Below the pieces are notes generated by a model. That model made no database searches. It was not told the origin of the DNA and worked only from the letters and a program-made list of their open reading frames with translations. Positions 16,499-23,512 of a stretch of DNA of 64,000 bases are shown in pieces. The position numbers were made by a program, and so were the translations under genes. Numbering within the stretch: position 1 is the stretch's first letter; each line of letters begins with the position of its first letter. The DNA lies in NCBI RefSeq assembly GCF_036014115.1, contig NZ_CP107913.1, forward strand, positions 4,821,001 through 4,885,000, read 5' to 3'. Origin of the DNA: Streptomyces sp. NBC_00448 (GTDB lineage Bacteria; Actinomycetota; Actinomycetes; Streptomycetales; Streptomycetaceae).

Positions 16499-17134
16499 CT
16501 AGCCGATCGTGCCGTAGAGGCGGTCGCCCGCGTCGCCGAGGCCGGGGACGATGAACCCTTGGTCGTTGAGCCGCTCGTCGACCGCGGCGGTGACCACGGT
16601 GACGGGCTTGCCCGCGAGTTCACGCTCCATCAGTTCGACGCCCTCGGGGGCGGCGAGCAGGCAGAGGGCGGTGACGTCGTCGGCCCCGCGCTCGATCAGC
16701 AGCCGTATCGCGGCGACCAGGGTGCCGCCGGTGGCCAGCATCGGGTCGACTACGTACGCCTGACGGCCGGACAGGTCCTCGGGCAGGCGGGTGGCGTACG
16801 TCTGGGCCTGGAGGGTGTTCTCGTCGCGGACCATGCCGAGGAAGCCGACCTCCGCGGTGGGCAGCAGCCGGACCATGCCGTCGAGCATGCCGAGCCCCGC
16901 GCGCAGGATCGGCACCACCAGGGGCCGGGGGTGGGACAGCCGCACCCCGGTGGTGGGCGCGACCGGAGTGACGATGTCGACCTGTTCGGTGCGCACGTCA
17001 CGGGTCGCCTCGTAAGCGAGCAGGGTGACGAGTTCGTCGGCGAGCCGGCGGAAGGTGGGCGAGTCGGTGCGCTCGTCGCGCAGCGCGGTGAGCTTGTGCG
17101 CGACCAGCGGATGGTCGACAACATGGAGACGCAT
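16499..17134 (-). CDS. upp: uracil phosphoribosyltransferase
   Basis: A 211-aa enzyme that makes UMP from uracil and PRPP in pyrimidine salvage. ATG 17134 gives MRLHVVDHPLVAHKLTALRDE, the standard start of the family, and excludes a long in-frame extension upstream. The motifs PLVVPILRAGLGM and the PRPP loop YVVDPMLATGGTL (DPMLATGGT) are intact, as is the uracil-binding end VPGLGDAGDRLYGT. Length is as usual (about 208-212). No ribosome site precedes the ATG (the six bases before it are CCTCCC), but TACAGT does, so the mRNA is probably leaderless. Confidence 0.96.
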   Translation of the reverse strand: MRLHVVDHPLVAHKLTALRDERTDSPTFRRLADELVTLLAYEATRDVRTEQVDIVTPVAPTTGVRLSHPRPLVVPILRAGLGMLDGMVRLLPTAEVGFLGMVRDENTLQAQTYATRLPEDLSGRQAYVVDPMLATGGTLVAAIRLLIERGADDVTALCLLAAPEGVELMERELAGKPVTVVTAAVDERLNDQGFIVPGLGDAGDRLYGTIG

Positions 17135-17140
17135 GGGAGG

Positions 17141-17146
17141 ACTGTA
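17141..17146 (-). promoter_or_regulatory. -10-like TACAGT of upp, probable leaderless promoter
   Basis: On the minus strand TACAGT is followed by CCTCCC and the upp ATG. Confidence 0.5.
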
Positions 17147-17273
17147 TCCGGCGCCCTCCGACCGGCGCCCCGCCTTCCTCACCCTCGCCCTCTGCGCGCG
17201 GGCACGGGTAAACCGCACCTTCGGGGGAAGGTTCCCGAGGAATCGCGACACAGACGCGGGGACGGTGGCACCC

Positions 17274-17489
17274 ATGCCGGACACGACGGGCCGCGGCAGC
17301 GGCGGCGCACGCGGTGAGCGGACCGTTCCGCAGGCCCAGCACGAACGGGAGCGGGAACGGCGCCACAAGCGGGCCGCGTTCCTGCGCGAGCTGGACGAGG
17401 CGAAGGAACTGCGCGACCGGGTCCAGCCCCGGCGGGCCCGGGCGGCGCGGATGCGCCAGCAGATGCGGATGCGCACCTTCCGTTGGTGA
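17274..17489 (+). CDS. small basic/acidic helical protein of unknown function
   Basis: A 71-aa protein divergent from upp. It begins MPDTTGRGSGGARGERTVPQ and continues as a highly charged helix, QHERERERRHKRAAFLRELDEAKELRDRV, ending RMRQQMRMRTFRW. A similar short gene sits at this place in other Streptomyces as I recall. The charge pattern suggests a coiled coil or nucleic-acid contact. No ribosome site is strong, and the codon third positions are as GC-rich as in neighbours. Confidence 0.6.
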   Translation: MPDTTGRGSGGARGERTVPQAQHERERERRHKRAAFLRELDEAKELRDRVQPRRARAARMRQQMRMRTFRW

Positions 17490-17789
17490 TCCGCGCGTGG
17501 CCGGAGGGTGGTCCGCGGGCGTCCGCCGAGGCGCCCCGCGCCCGCTGGCTCGATGTGCGCAACGTCACCATGTGGAGCGGTCGGGTGACCGCTGCGGCCG
17601 GTCGGGGGTCCGCCAAGATCGCGTTTTTCCCGAGAAGTGACCAAGTCCTGGCACGTCGCGGTGTCGAAGACCCTTCGCGACGCCCTTGTTTCTGCCACGA
17701 TGCCGAGTGGGTGGGACCGTCATGAACCCTCATGAACCGCAAGTGGGCCCACCCGGTCCGGACGGCCTGAGACCTGTGGGAGAGTCACG

Positions 17790-18332
17790 GTGTACTTCGC
17801 CGCACTGCTCGCGCGCACCGAGGACGGTTGGCAAGCGAGCGAACCCGATCTCGACGATGTGGAAACCCTCGCCGACCTGAGCGACCTGGCTCGTACGGCC
17901 GGCGACGAGGAGGAAACGGTTCTGGTCTTCATCGAGCAGGAGGACGCCTGGTTCGGCGTCATCCGCGTCGACGGTGAAGAGGACCCCAGAATCTATGTGT
18001 CAGACGCGGCGGCCGCTGCCCGCAGCTCGTACGGAGAGATCCTGCTCACCGACGAGGTGCTGGGCCGTGACCCGGAGAACGCGGACGACCTCGACGACCT
18101 TGTCGACCTCGACGGCACCGAGGACGGCGACACCGACGAGGACGCCGTGGTCGGCTCCTCCGAGGACCATGTGCCGACCGGCCCGCTCGGCGAGACCGAC
18201 CTGCTGGCCGACCTGGGAATGAGCGCCACCGAACTGCTCGCGTTGAGCGGGGACGGCGCCCTGACCGGCGAGGCCCTGGGCGAGATCGCCGACGCGCTGG
18301 GGGCGGCCGACGTGCTGGAGGCCGTCCGCTGA
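17790..18332 (+). CDS. tRNA adenosine deaminase-associated protein
   Basis: A 180-aa acidic protein, GTG start with GGGAGAG upstream. It begins VYFAALLARTEDGWQASEPDLDDVE and has FGVIRVDGEEDPRIYVSDAAAAARSSYGEILL, followed by a very acidic middle and a helical end with ETDLLADLGMSATELLAL. This family is regularly encoded immediately before tadA in actinobacteria and takes its name from that. Here its stop TGA overlaps the probable CTG start of tadA, suggesting coupled translation. The biochemical role is unknown; it may be a partner or regulator of the deaminase. Confidence 0.88.
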   Translation: MYFAALLARTEDGWQASEPDLDDVETLADLSDLARTAGDEEETVLVFIEQEDAWFGVIRVDGEEDPRIYVSDAAAAARSSYGEILLTDEVLGRDPENADDLDDLVDLDGTEDGDTDEDAVVGSSEDHVPTGPLGETDLLADLGMSATELLALSGDGALTGEALGEIADALGAADVLEAVR

Positions 18333-18817
18333 CCGACACCGGCGCCGAACCCGACGTCCTGCGCGACCCCTGGGCGCCCGCCATGCGGATCGCCCTGGCG
18401 GAGGCCGAGCACGCCCCGCTCACCGGTGACGTACCGGTGGGCGCGGTCGTGCTGGCCCCCGACGGCTCGGTGCTGTCCCGTGCGCACAACGAGCGCGAGG
18501 CGACCGGCGATCCGACCGCCCACGCCGAGGTGCTCGCCGTCCGCCGCGCGGCGGCCGCGCTGGGCCGGTGGCGGCTGACCGACTGCACCCTGGTGGTGAC
18601 CTTGGAGCCGTGCACCATGTGCGCGGGCGCCATCGTGCTGGCCCGGCTGGAGCGGGTGGTCTACGGCGCCCCCGATCCGAAGGCGGGCGCGGCCGGTTCC
18701 CTGTGGGACATGGTCCGCGACCGCCGCCTCAACCACCGCCCCGAGGTGATCGCCGAGGTGCTGCCCGCCCCGAGCGCGACCCTCCTCACCCGCTTCTTCC
18801 GCCCAAACGATTTCTGA
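18329..18817 (+). CDS. tadA: tRNA-specific adenosine deaminase TadA, probable CTG start
   Basis: Converts A34 of tRNA-Arg(ACG) to inosine; that substrate tRNA is encoded in this window at 41842-41914. The zinc site is complete: His65 and Glu67 in DPTAHAEVLA, Cys95 and Cys98 in EPCTMCAG. The first ATG (18383) would remove the conserved N-terminal helix (LRDPWAPAMRIALAEAE aligns with the usual DPW..PMRLALAEA start). In frame the only near-start upstream is CTG 18329, which overlaps the previous stop (CTGA) and gives a 162-aa protein of normal length with N-terminus MTDTGAEPDVLRDPW. Initiation at CTG by coupling is therefore inferred. The ATG alternative gives 144 aa. Confidence 0.85.
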   Translation: MTDTGAEPDVLRDPWAPAMRIALAEAEHAPLTGDVPVGAVVLAPDGSVLSRAHNEREATGDPTAHAEVLAVRRAAAALGRWRLTDCTLVVTLEPCTMCAGAIVLARLERVVYGAPDPKAGAAGSLWDMVRDRRLNHRPEVIAEVLPAPSATLLTRFFRPNDF

Positions 18818-18848
18818 CCACGGCTCCCCGTGGGCTAAGCTCTCTCTC

Positions 18849-18938
18849 GGTAGCGTGTCCGAGCGGCCTAAGGAGCACGCCTCGAAAGCGTGTGAGGGGG
18901 CAACTCCTCCGTGGGTTCAAATCCCACCGCTACCGCCA
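18849..18938 (+). tRNA. tRNA-Ser (anticodon CGA)
   Basis: Acceptor GGTAGCG pairs with CGCTACC, discriminator G and encoded CCA end at 18938. The anticodon loop CTCGAAA gives CGA at 18883-18885. The long variable arm (GAGGGGGCAACTCCTC) is typical of tRNA-Ser, and the T loop GTTCAAATC is normal. Confidence 0.97.
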
Positions 18939-18947
18939 TGAGCTGGA

Positions 18948-18986
18948 CGAACGGGACCGCCTCCCTTGTGGAGGCGGTCCCGTTCG
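18948..18986. terminator. tRNA-Ser(CGA) terminator hairpin
   Basis: Perfect 16-bp stem (CGAACGGGACCGCCTC and its complement) with a seven-base loop, starting nine bases after the tRNA. There is no T run. Confidence 0.85.
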
Positions 18987-19022
18987 CCGTGTTCCCCCAG
19001 GTGCCCGAAGTGGCCGCTCCGC

Positions 19023-19220
19023 CCCAGCCGCGTCCTGCACCACGTCGTCCACGTCGGGGCCGGAGCCCAGCAGGCTCAACGCCGCGGCTCGCATGCCGAC
19101 CTGACGCCGTTCCGGCAAAAGCCCCGGCGCGGTCACCTCACCGCGCTGCGCGGCCCTGGTGAGCGCCACGCCCCCGCCCCTCGCGTTCTCCCCCGGTCCC
19201 GTTCCCGCGTGTCCGGCCAT
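19023..19220 (-). pseudogene. truncated ECF sigma factor gene (N-terminal remnant)
   Basis: ATG 19220 has a normal ribosome site (GGGAGG eight bases upstream) and opens a frame with ALTRAAQRGEVTAPGLLPERRQ, then VGMRAAALSLLGSGPDVDDVVQDAA. This is the start of sigma region 2 of an ECF factor (the typical continuation would be the rest of regions 2 and 4). The similarity stops after about 66 codons, 40 bases short of the tRNA-Ser terminator hairpin; the frame then runs into low-complexity sequence and the tRNA. So the gene has lost about two thirds of its length at a junction next to a tRNA 3' end, a common site of integration and deletion. Confidence 0.7.
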
Positions 19221-19259
19221 CGCAAGACCTCCCGTCCGCACGGCCGTCAAAGCCTCGCA

Positions 19260-19286
19260 ATCATCATCGTTTTTGCGGATGATGAT
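19260..19286. promoter_or_regulatory. 9-bp inverted repeat ATCATCATC/GATGATGAT upstream of the ECF remnant
   Basis: Perfect 9-bp arms around a nine-base spacer, 40 bases upstream of the ECF start, in a low-GC pocket. It could be an operator kept from the lost gene, or serve the downstream plus-strand small gene. Function unknown. Confidence 0.45.
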
Positions 19287-19385
19287 GCTGTCCGGTCGTC
19301 TGGTTACTCCGTACGGCGGATAGAATTCGGCGATTGCACACTTGTGACCGCTGGTGCCGAGTCGCTGCTGGGGAGGCCAAGGAGC

Positions 19386-19550
19386 ATGGCGCAGGCGAGG
19401 AAGATCGCCACCATCGTGCTGGTGATCTTCGTGCTCTATACGATCATCGACCAGCCGGCTCGGGCGGCCGACCTTGTGCAGGTAGGGTTCGTCGGGATTT
19501 CGAACGCTGCCAAGAGCATCGGGCAGTTCATGCACGACCTGGCCAACTGA
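19386..19550 (+). CDS. 54-aa single-pass membrane protein
   Basis: A small protein, ATG 19386, with GGGAGG nine bases upstream (a second GGAG is too close to be used). Residues 5-22 (RKIATIVLVIFVLYTIID) form one membrane segment, followed by a short external amphipathic helix, ADLVQVGFVGISNAAKSIGQFMHDLAN. I recall small proteins with this layout as common and often duplicated in Streptomyces; no function is known. It lies 28 bases upstream of the Dabb gene, so they may be co-transcribed. Confidence 0.8.
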   Translation: MAQARKIATIVLVIFVLYTIIDQPARAADLVQVGFVGISNAAKSIGQFMHDLAN

Positions 19551-19578
19551 CGGCCGTGGGGCAAGGCGAGGAGTGGCG

Positions 19579-19872
19579 ATGATCCGTCATCTGGTGCTGT
19601 TCAAGCTGAACGAGGGCGTCAGCCGGGACGAGGAGCGGGTGGCCGCGGGCGCTCGCGGGTTCGCCGAACTCGGCGGCCGGATACCCGAGGTGGCCTCCTG
19701 GGAGTGCGGCTGGAACGTGTCGGACCGGCCGATCGCCTACGACTTCGCGATCAACTCCTCCGTCCCGGACCCCGACGCGCTGGTGCGCTATCTCGAACAC
19801 CCCGCGCACAAGGCAGCGGTCGCGCCGTGGTCGAGCTTCGCCACCTGGGTCGTCGCCGACTACGAGATCTGA
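19579..19872 (+). CDS. Dabb (stress-responsive alpha/beta barrel) domain protein
   Basis: A 97-aa protein; ATG 19579 has GAGGAG at suitable distance, and the GTG two codons earlier overlaps it. MIRHLVLFKLNEGVSRDEERVAAGARGFAELGGRIPEVASWECGWN and NSSVPDPDALVRYLEHPAHKAAVAPW are the Dabb signature, including the conserved first-strand His4 and the YLEHPAHK motif. The fold is a ferredoxin-like dimer found in stress proteins and some cyclases. The ligand is unknown. It directly precedes sigF, the usual order in this region of Streptomyces chromosomes. Confidence 0.9.
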   Translation: MIRHLVLFKLNEGVSRDEERVAAGARGFAELGGRIPEVASWECGWNVSDRPIAYDFAINSSVPDPDALVRYLEHPAHKAAVAPWSSFATWVVADYEI

Positions 19873-19969
19873 TCGCACACCCATTCGCAGCAGCCCCTCG
19901 CCGTCCGCGGTGGGGGGCTTCGCCGTGCCGGTCCACGCGCGGCCCGTTCGTACAACACGGCAATATGCG

Positions 19970-19986
19970 GTGCTTGCACAAAGCAC
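19970..19986. promoter_or_regulatory. inverted repeat GTGCTT-N5-AAGCAC upstream of sigF
   Basis: Six-base arms with a five-base spacer in a low-GC part of the sigF upstream region (19873-20088), about 100 bases before the start. It is a candidate developmental operator; no regulator can be named. Confidence 0.35.
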
Positions 19987-20088
19987 ACATGAATTGTGAT
20001 GCTATGACCGCTTTGCCCGACGTTTTGACGGATGTTCGCCGGATGCTGCAGTCGCAGCAGGCTGGAGTGGACCGATAAGGGGTGTGGT

Positions 20089-20925
20089 GTGCCGGTGTCG
20101 GCCCGAACGGCGTCAACGCCAGCGACGACGTATCCGCGTGCCAGGACGCGGACGCCGAACAGCAACGCGGCCGACGCGCGGGCGCTGACCCAGGTGCTCT
20201 TCGAGCAGATCGTGGACCTGGAGCCGGGCACGCCCGAGCACAGCAGGGTGCGGGCCGCGCTGATCGAGGTGAACCTGCCGCTGGTGCGGTACGCCGCCGC
20301 CCGCTTCCGCAGCCGCAACGAGCCCATGGAGGACGTGGTCCAGGTCGGCACGATCGGCCTGATCAACGCGATCGACCGGTTCGACCCGGAGCGCGGGGTG
20401 CAGTTCCCGACCTTCGCGATGCCCACCGTGGTCGGCGAGATCAAGCGCTACTTCCGCGACAACGTGCGCACCGTGCATGTGCCCCGCCGGCTGCACGAGC
20501 TGTGGGTGCAGGTCAGCGGCGCCATCGAGGACCTGACGGTGCTGCACGGCCGCTCCCCGACCACCGCGGAGATCGCCGAGCGGCTGCGGCTGTCCGAGGA
20601 GGAGGTGCTGGCCTGCCTGGAGGCGGGCCGCGCCTATCACGCCACCTCGCTGGAGGCCGCGCAGGAGGGCGACGGCGCCCCCGGGCTGCTGGACCGGCTC
20701 GGCTACGAGGACCCGGCGCTCAACGGCGTCGAGCACCGCGACCTGGTCCGGCATCTGCTGGTGCAACTCCCCGAACGCGAACGGCGCATCCTGCTGCTGC
20801 GCTACTTCGGCAACCTGACGCAGTCGCAGATCAGTGCGGAGCTGGGGGTTTCGCAGATGCACGTGTCCCGTCTGCTCTCCCGCAGCTTCGCCCGACTGCG
20901 GTCCGCAAACCAGCTCGAAGCGTAA
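20089..20925 (+). CDS. sigF: RNA polymerase sigma factor SigF (SigB/F/G family)
   Basis: A 278-aa sigma factor. GTG 20089 follows AAGGGG and gives MPVSARTAS, comparable to known SigF starts; the ATG at 20032 would add a Cys-rich tail unlike the family. Region 2 reads LPLVRYAAARFRSRNEPMEDVVQVGTIGLINAIDRFDPERGVQFPTFAMPTVVGEIKRYFRDN, region 3 VPRRLHELWVQVSGAIEDL, and region 4 RERRILLLRYFGNLTQSQISAELGVSQMHVSRLLSRSFARLR. SigF is needed for late spore maturation and pigment in Streptomyces. No anti-sigma factor gene is adjacent. sigN follows in the same direction after 167 bases, the order I recall from S. coelicolor. Confidence 0.92.
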   Translation: MPVSARTASTPATTYPRARTRTPNSNAADARALTQVLFEQIVDLEPGTPEHSRVRAALIEVNLPLVRYAAARFRSRNEPMEDVVQVGTIGLINAIDRFDPERGVQFPTFAMPTVVGEIKRYFRDNVRTVHVPRRLHELWVQVSGAIEDLTVLHGRSPTTAEIAERLRLSEEEVLACLEAGRAYHATSLEAAQEGDGAPGLLDRLGYEDPALNGVEHRDLVRHLLVQLPERERRILLLRYFGNLTQSQISAELGVSQMHVSRLLSRSFARLRSANQLEA

Positions 20926-21009
20926 CCCAACGGGATTAAGCCACCTGCACAGATAAGTCGACATGACGCTACAGCGTGTTGCCGACATGTGACATTCTGC
21001 GGATAGCGC

Positions 21010-21035
21010 GTTTGTGACGGCCGGACCTCCGGTAT
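21010..21035 (+). promoter_or_regulatory. candidate SigB-type promoter of sigN
   Basis: GTTT, a 16-base spacer and CGGTAT match the SigB-family pattern (GTTT-N14-16-GGGTAT) at nine of ten positions, about 58 bases before the sigN start. This suggests control by SigN itself or by a related sigma factor. Confidence 0.45.
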
Positions 21036-21092
21036 TCCAGTGGAGGAACAACCGTCGCTCGCGACGCCCGTCCGCGACCTCAAGGGGGTGGC

Positions 21093-21953
21093 ATGTCCGT
21101 ACAGTTGGGCAGTCCCAAGGTGCTTCGTACCGACGCAACCGACGCTGACGTACCGCATGACGCTGTGCACGACACGGTGCGCAGCGATGCCATCGACACC
21201 CGCACGCTGTCCCGTTCGCTCTTCCTGCGGCTGGCGGAGCTACCGGTCGACAGTCCGGACCGCACCTACGTCCGTGACACGCTCATCGAGCTGAACCTCC
21301 CGCTGGTGCGGTACGCCGCCGCCCGGTTCCGCAGCCGCAACGAACCGATGGAGGACATCGTCCAGGTCGGCACGATCGGCCTGATCAAGGCGATCGACCG
21401 GTTCGACTGCGAGCGCGGGGTGGAGTTCCCGACCTTCGCGATGCCCACCATCGTCGGCGAGGTGAAGCGGTTCTTCCGCGACACGTCGTGGTCGGTGCGG
21501 GTCCCGCGCCGGTTGCAGGAGCTGCGGCTGGCGCTGACCAAGGCGAGCGACGAGCTGTCCCAGAAGCTGGACCGCTCGCCGACCGTCGCCGAACTGGCCG
21601 GCTGCCTCGGCGTCTCCGAGGAGGACGTGGTCGACGGGCTCGCGGTCGGCAACGCCTACACCGCCAGCTCCCTGGACTCCCCGCCGCCCGAGGACGACGG
21701 CGGCGAGGGCACCCTGGCCGACCGGCTGGGATACGAGGACAGCGCCCTCGAAGGCGTCGAGTACCGCGAGTCGCTGAAGCCCCTGCTGGCCCAACTGCCG
21801 CCGCGCGAACGCCAGATCATCATGCTGCGGTTCTTCGCGAACATGACGCAGTCGCAGATCGGCGAGGAGGTCGGGATCTCCCAGATGCACGTCTCCCGGC
21901 TGCTGACGAGGACGCTGGCCCAACTGCGGGTCGGACTGACCGCTGAGGCGTGA
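21093..21953 (+). CDS. sigN: RNA polymerase sigma factor, SigB/F/G family, SigN-like
   Basis: A 286-aa sigma factor; ATG 21093 has AAGGGGGTGG upstream. The N-terminal 40 residues are specific, then region 2 (LPLVRYAAARFRSRNEPMEDIVQVGTIGLIKAIDRFDCERGVEFPTFAMPTIVGEVKRFFRD), region 3 (VPRRLQELRLALTKASDELSQKLDRSPTVAELAGCLGVSEEDVV) and region 4 (RERQIIMLRFFANMTQSQIGEEVGISQMHVSRLLTRTLAQLR). It shares most of region 2 with the upstream SigF, showing tandem paralogy. SigN of S. coelicolor acts at the base of developing aerial hyphae. The name rests on position next to sigF and on similarity. Confidence 0.8.
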   Translation: MSVQLGSPKVLRTDATDADVPHDAVHDTVRSDAIDTRTLSRSLFLRLAELPVDSPDRTYVRDTLIELNLPLVRYAAARFRSRNEPMEDIVQVGTIGLIKAIDRFDCERGVEFPTFAMPTIVGEVKRFFRDTSWSVRVPRRLQELRLALTKASDELSQKLDRSPTVAELAGCLGVSEEDVVDGLAVGNAYTASSLDSPPPEDDGGEGTLADRLGYEDSALEGVEYRESLKPLLAQLPPRERQIIMLRFFANMTQSQIGEEVGISQMHVSRLLTRTLAQLRVGLTAEA

Positions 21954-22080
21954 CGAGCGAGCTCCCGGAGTGGCCGACCGCGGCACGAGGTCGACCGCGC
22001 AGGGAGCGAGGAGGAACGCCGACCAGAGGATTCGAGGCGTAGGAGGGGGAGTGGTCGCCGGATGTCCGGCGGACCCGCCG

Positions 22081-22278
22081 CTACTTCATCGCGAGTGCGA
22101 CCACTCCCACGATCACCACCAGGACCACGATCACACCGATGATCAGGCCCGCGCGGCTACGGCCCTGGGCACGCTGCACCTGCACGGCGGGCGGCTGCTC
22201 GTCGACGAAGGCGCGGAACATCTGGGTGCTGCCGGCCGGGTCGTAGTTGTTGTCAGGGTTGGGCGAGGAGTTCGACAT
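22081..22278 (-). CDS. 65-aa C-terminally anchored membrane protein
   Basis: A small protein, ATG 22278, with MSNSSPNPDNNYDPAGSTQMFRAFVDEQ at the N-terminus and one membrane segment at about 44-63 (GLIIGVIVVLVVIVGVVALAMK) at the very end. I recall the DPAGSTQMFRAFVDE motif in short Streptomyces proteins of unknown function. The start has no good ribosome site but TAGGGT lies eight bases upstream, so the mRNA is probably leaderless. It is divergent from the aldo/keto reductase gene with only 60 bases between. Confidence 0.8.
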   Translation of the reverse strand: MSNSSPNPDNNYDPAGSTQMFRAFVDEQPPAVQVQRAQGRSRAGLIIGVIVVLVVIVGVVALAMK

Positions 22279-22286
22279 GCCGCCTG

Positions 22287-22292
22287 ACCCTA
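22287..22292 (-). promoter_or_regulatory. -10-like TAGGGT of the 65-aa membrane protein gene
   Basis: On the minus strand TAGGGT ends eight bases before ATG 22278. Confidence 0.45.
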
Positions 22293-22338
22293 GCGTGTCG
22301 GCGGAATAACCCGCACCCCCCGGCTGTTGCATCAGCAC

Positions 22339-23277
22339 ATGGCACGCATCGGCAACTCGGCGCTCGACGTCTTCCCCCTGTCCCTCGGCGGCAATGTCTT
22401 CGGCTGGACGGCCGACGAGGCGCAGTCCTTCGCCGTCCTCGACGCGTACACCGCGCACGGCGGCGACTTCATCGACACCGCGGACGTGTACTCGGCCTGG
22501 GTGCCGGGCAACTCCGGTGGCGAGTCGGAGACGATCATCGGCGCGTGGCTGGCCCGCCGCGGCCGCCGCGACGACGTGGTGATCGCCACGAAGGTCGGCA
22601 GCCACCAGGACTTCAAGGGGCTGCGGGCCGACACGATCAAGCAGGGCGCCGAGGCGTCGCTGCGCCGACTCGGCGTCGACCACATCGACCTCTACTACAC
22701 GCACCGCGACGACCCCGAGGTCCCGGTCGAGGAGATCATCACCGCGCTGGACGCCCTCGTGCAGGAGGGCAAGGTCCGGGCGATCGGCGCCTCCAACATC
22801 TCGGCCGAGCGGCTGGCCGCCTCGCTGGACTTCTCCGAGCGCGAGGGCCTGGCGCGGTACGAAATCATCCAGCCCAAGTACAACCTGGTCGAGCGCGACG
22901 AGTTCGAGGGCCCGCTGGCCGACCTGGTGGCGGCTCGCGGCCTGTCCACCGCCCCTTACTACGGGCTCGCCTCCGGCTTCCTCACCGGCAAGTACCGCTC
23001 GGGCGCCACCGAGGTCTACAGCGCCCGCGCCGAGCGCGCCGCGGGCTTCCTCGACACGGAGAGCGGCCCGAAGGTGCTGGCCGCGCTGGACGAGATCGCC
23101 GCCGCCCACGACGCCGAGGTCGGCACGGTCGCGCTGGCCTGGCTGGCCGCGCAGCCGACGGTGGTCGCGCCGATCGCCAGCGCGCGTACGGCCGAGCAGG
23201 TGCCGGCGCTGACCGCCGTGGCCGAGTTGAAGCTCACCGACGCGGAGGTGGCGGCGCTGACCGCCGCCGCGTCCTGA
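22339..23277 (+). CDS. aldo/keto reductase
   Basis: A 312-aa TIM-barrel NADPH-dependent reductase. ATG 22339 gives MARIGNSALDVFPLSLGGNVFGWT, the normal start of this subgroup; a TTG four codons earlier is possible. The catalytic tetrad is visible: Asp in FIDTADVYS with its Tyr, Lys in VVIATKVG, and His in DLYYTHRDDP. Cofactor-binding parts include IIQPKYNLVER and the C-terminal IASARTAEQVPAL. Substrate is unknown; members reduce sugar aldehydes and small carbonyls. It is divergent from the 65-aa membrane protein gene. Confidence 0.92.
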   Translation: MARIGNSALDVFPLSLGGNVFGWTADEAQSFAVLDAYTAHGGDFIDTADVYSAWVPGNSGGESETIIGAWLARRGRRDDVVIATKVGSHQDFKGLRADTIKQGAEASLRRLGVDHIDLYYTHRDDPEVPVEEIITALDALVQEGKVRAIGASNISAERLAASLDFSEREGLARYEIIQPKYNLVERDEFEGPLADLVAARGLSTAPYYGLASGFLTGKYRSGATEVYSARAERAAGFLDTESGPKVLAALDEIAAAHDAEVGTVALAWLAAQPTVVAPIASARTAEQVPALTAVAELKLTDAEVAALTAAAS

Positions 23278-23452
23278 CCGCCACGTCGTCCTGACCACCC
23301 TCTGACGGCGGCCGCTCCTTAGGCACGCCTTCCCGCGCCCTTCTCTTCCCGCACGCCTTTCCCGCACCAGCCTTCGCCCGCTCCCGCAACGGGGGCGGGC
23401 GATTGCTCTGTCGTGACCTTGCTCTCAGTCGCCTCACAGCACTTGTGTCATA

Positions 23453-23494
23453 CAACCATTTCCTCTTATGGTTGCTTCAGGCAACCAAGAGGAA
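23453..23494. promoter_or_regulatory. overlapping inverted repeats upstream of the MFS exporter
   Basis: Three related arms lie in a row: CAACCAT (23453-23459), ATGGTTGC (23468-23475) and GCAACCA (23481-23487). The middle arm can pair with either side. A further pair, TTCCTCT (23460-23466) and AGAGGAA (23488-23494), extends the second hairpin. The first inverted repeat also overlaps a possible promoter (TTGTGT 23443-23448, TATGGT 23467-23472). This fits either a repressor site or a conditional RNA switch. Confidence 0.6.
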
Positions 23495-23512
23495 GGCTGG
23501 CGAACCGAGCCG

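Noticed and set aside
20070..20077. CCGATAA before sigF as a WhiG-type -10
   Set aside because: No TAAA-type -35 element at the right distance upstream.
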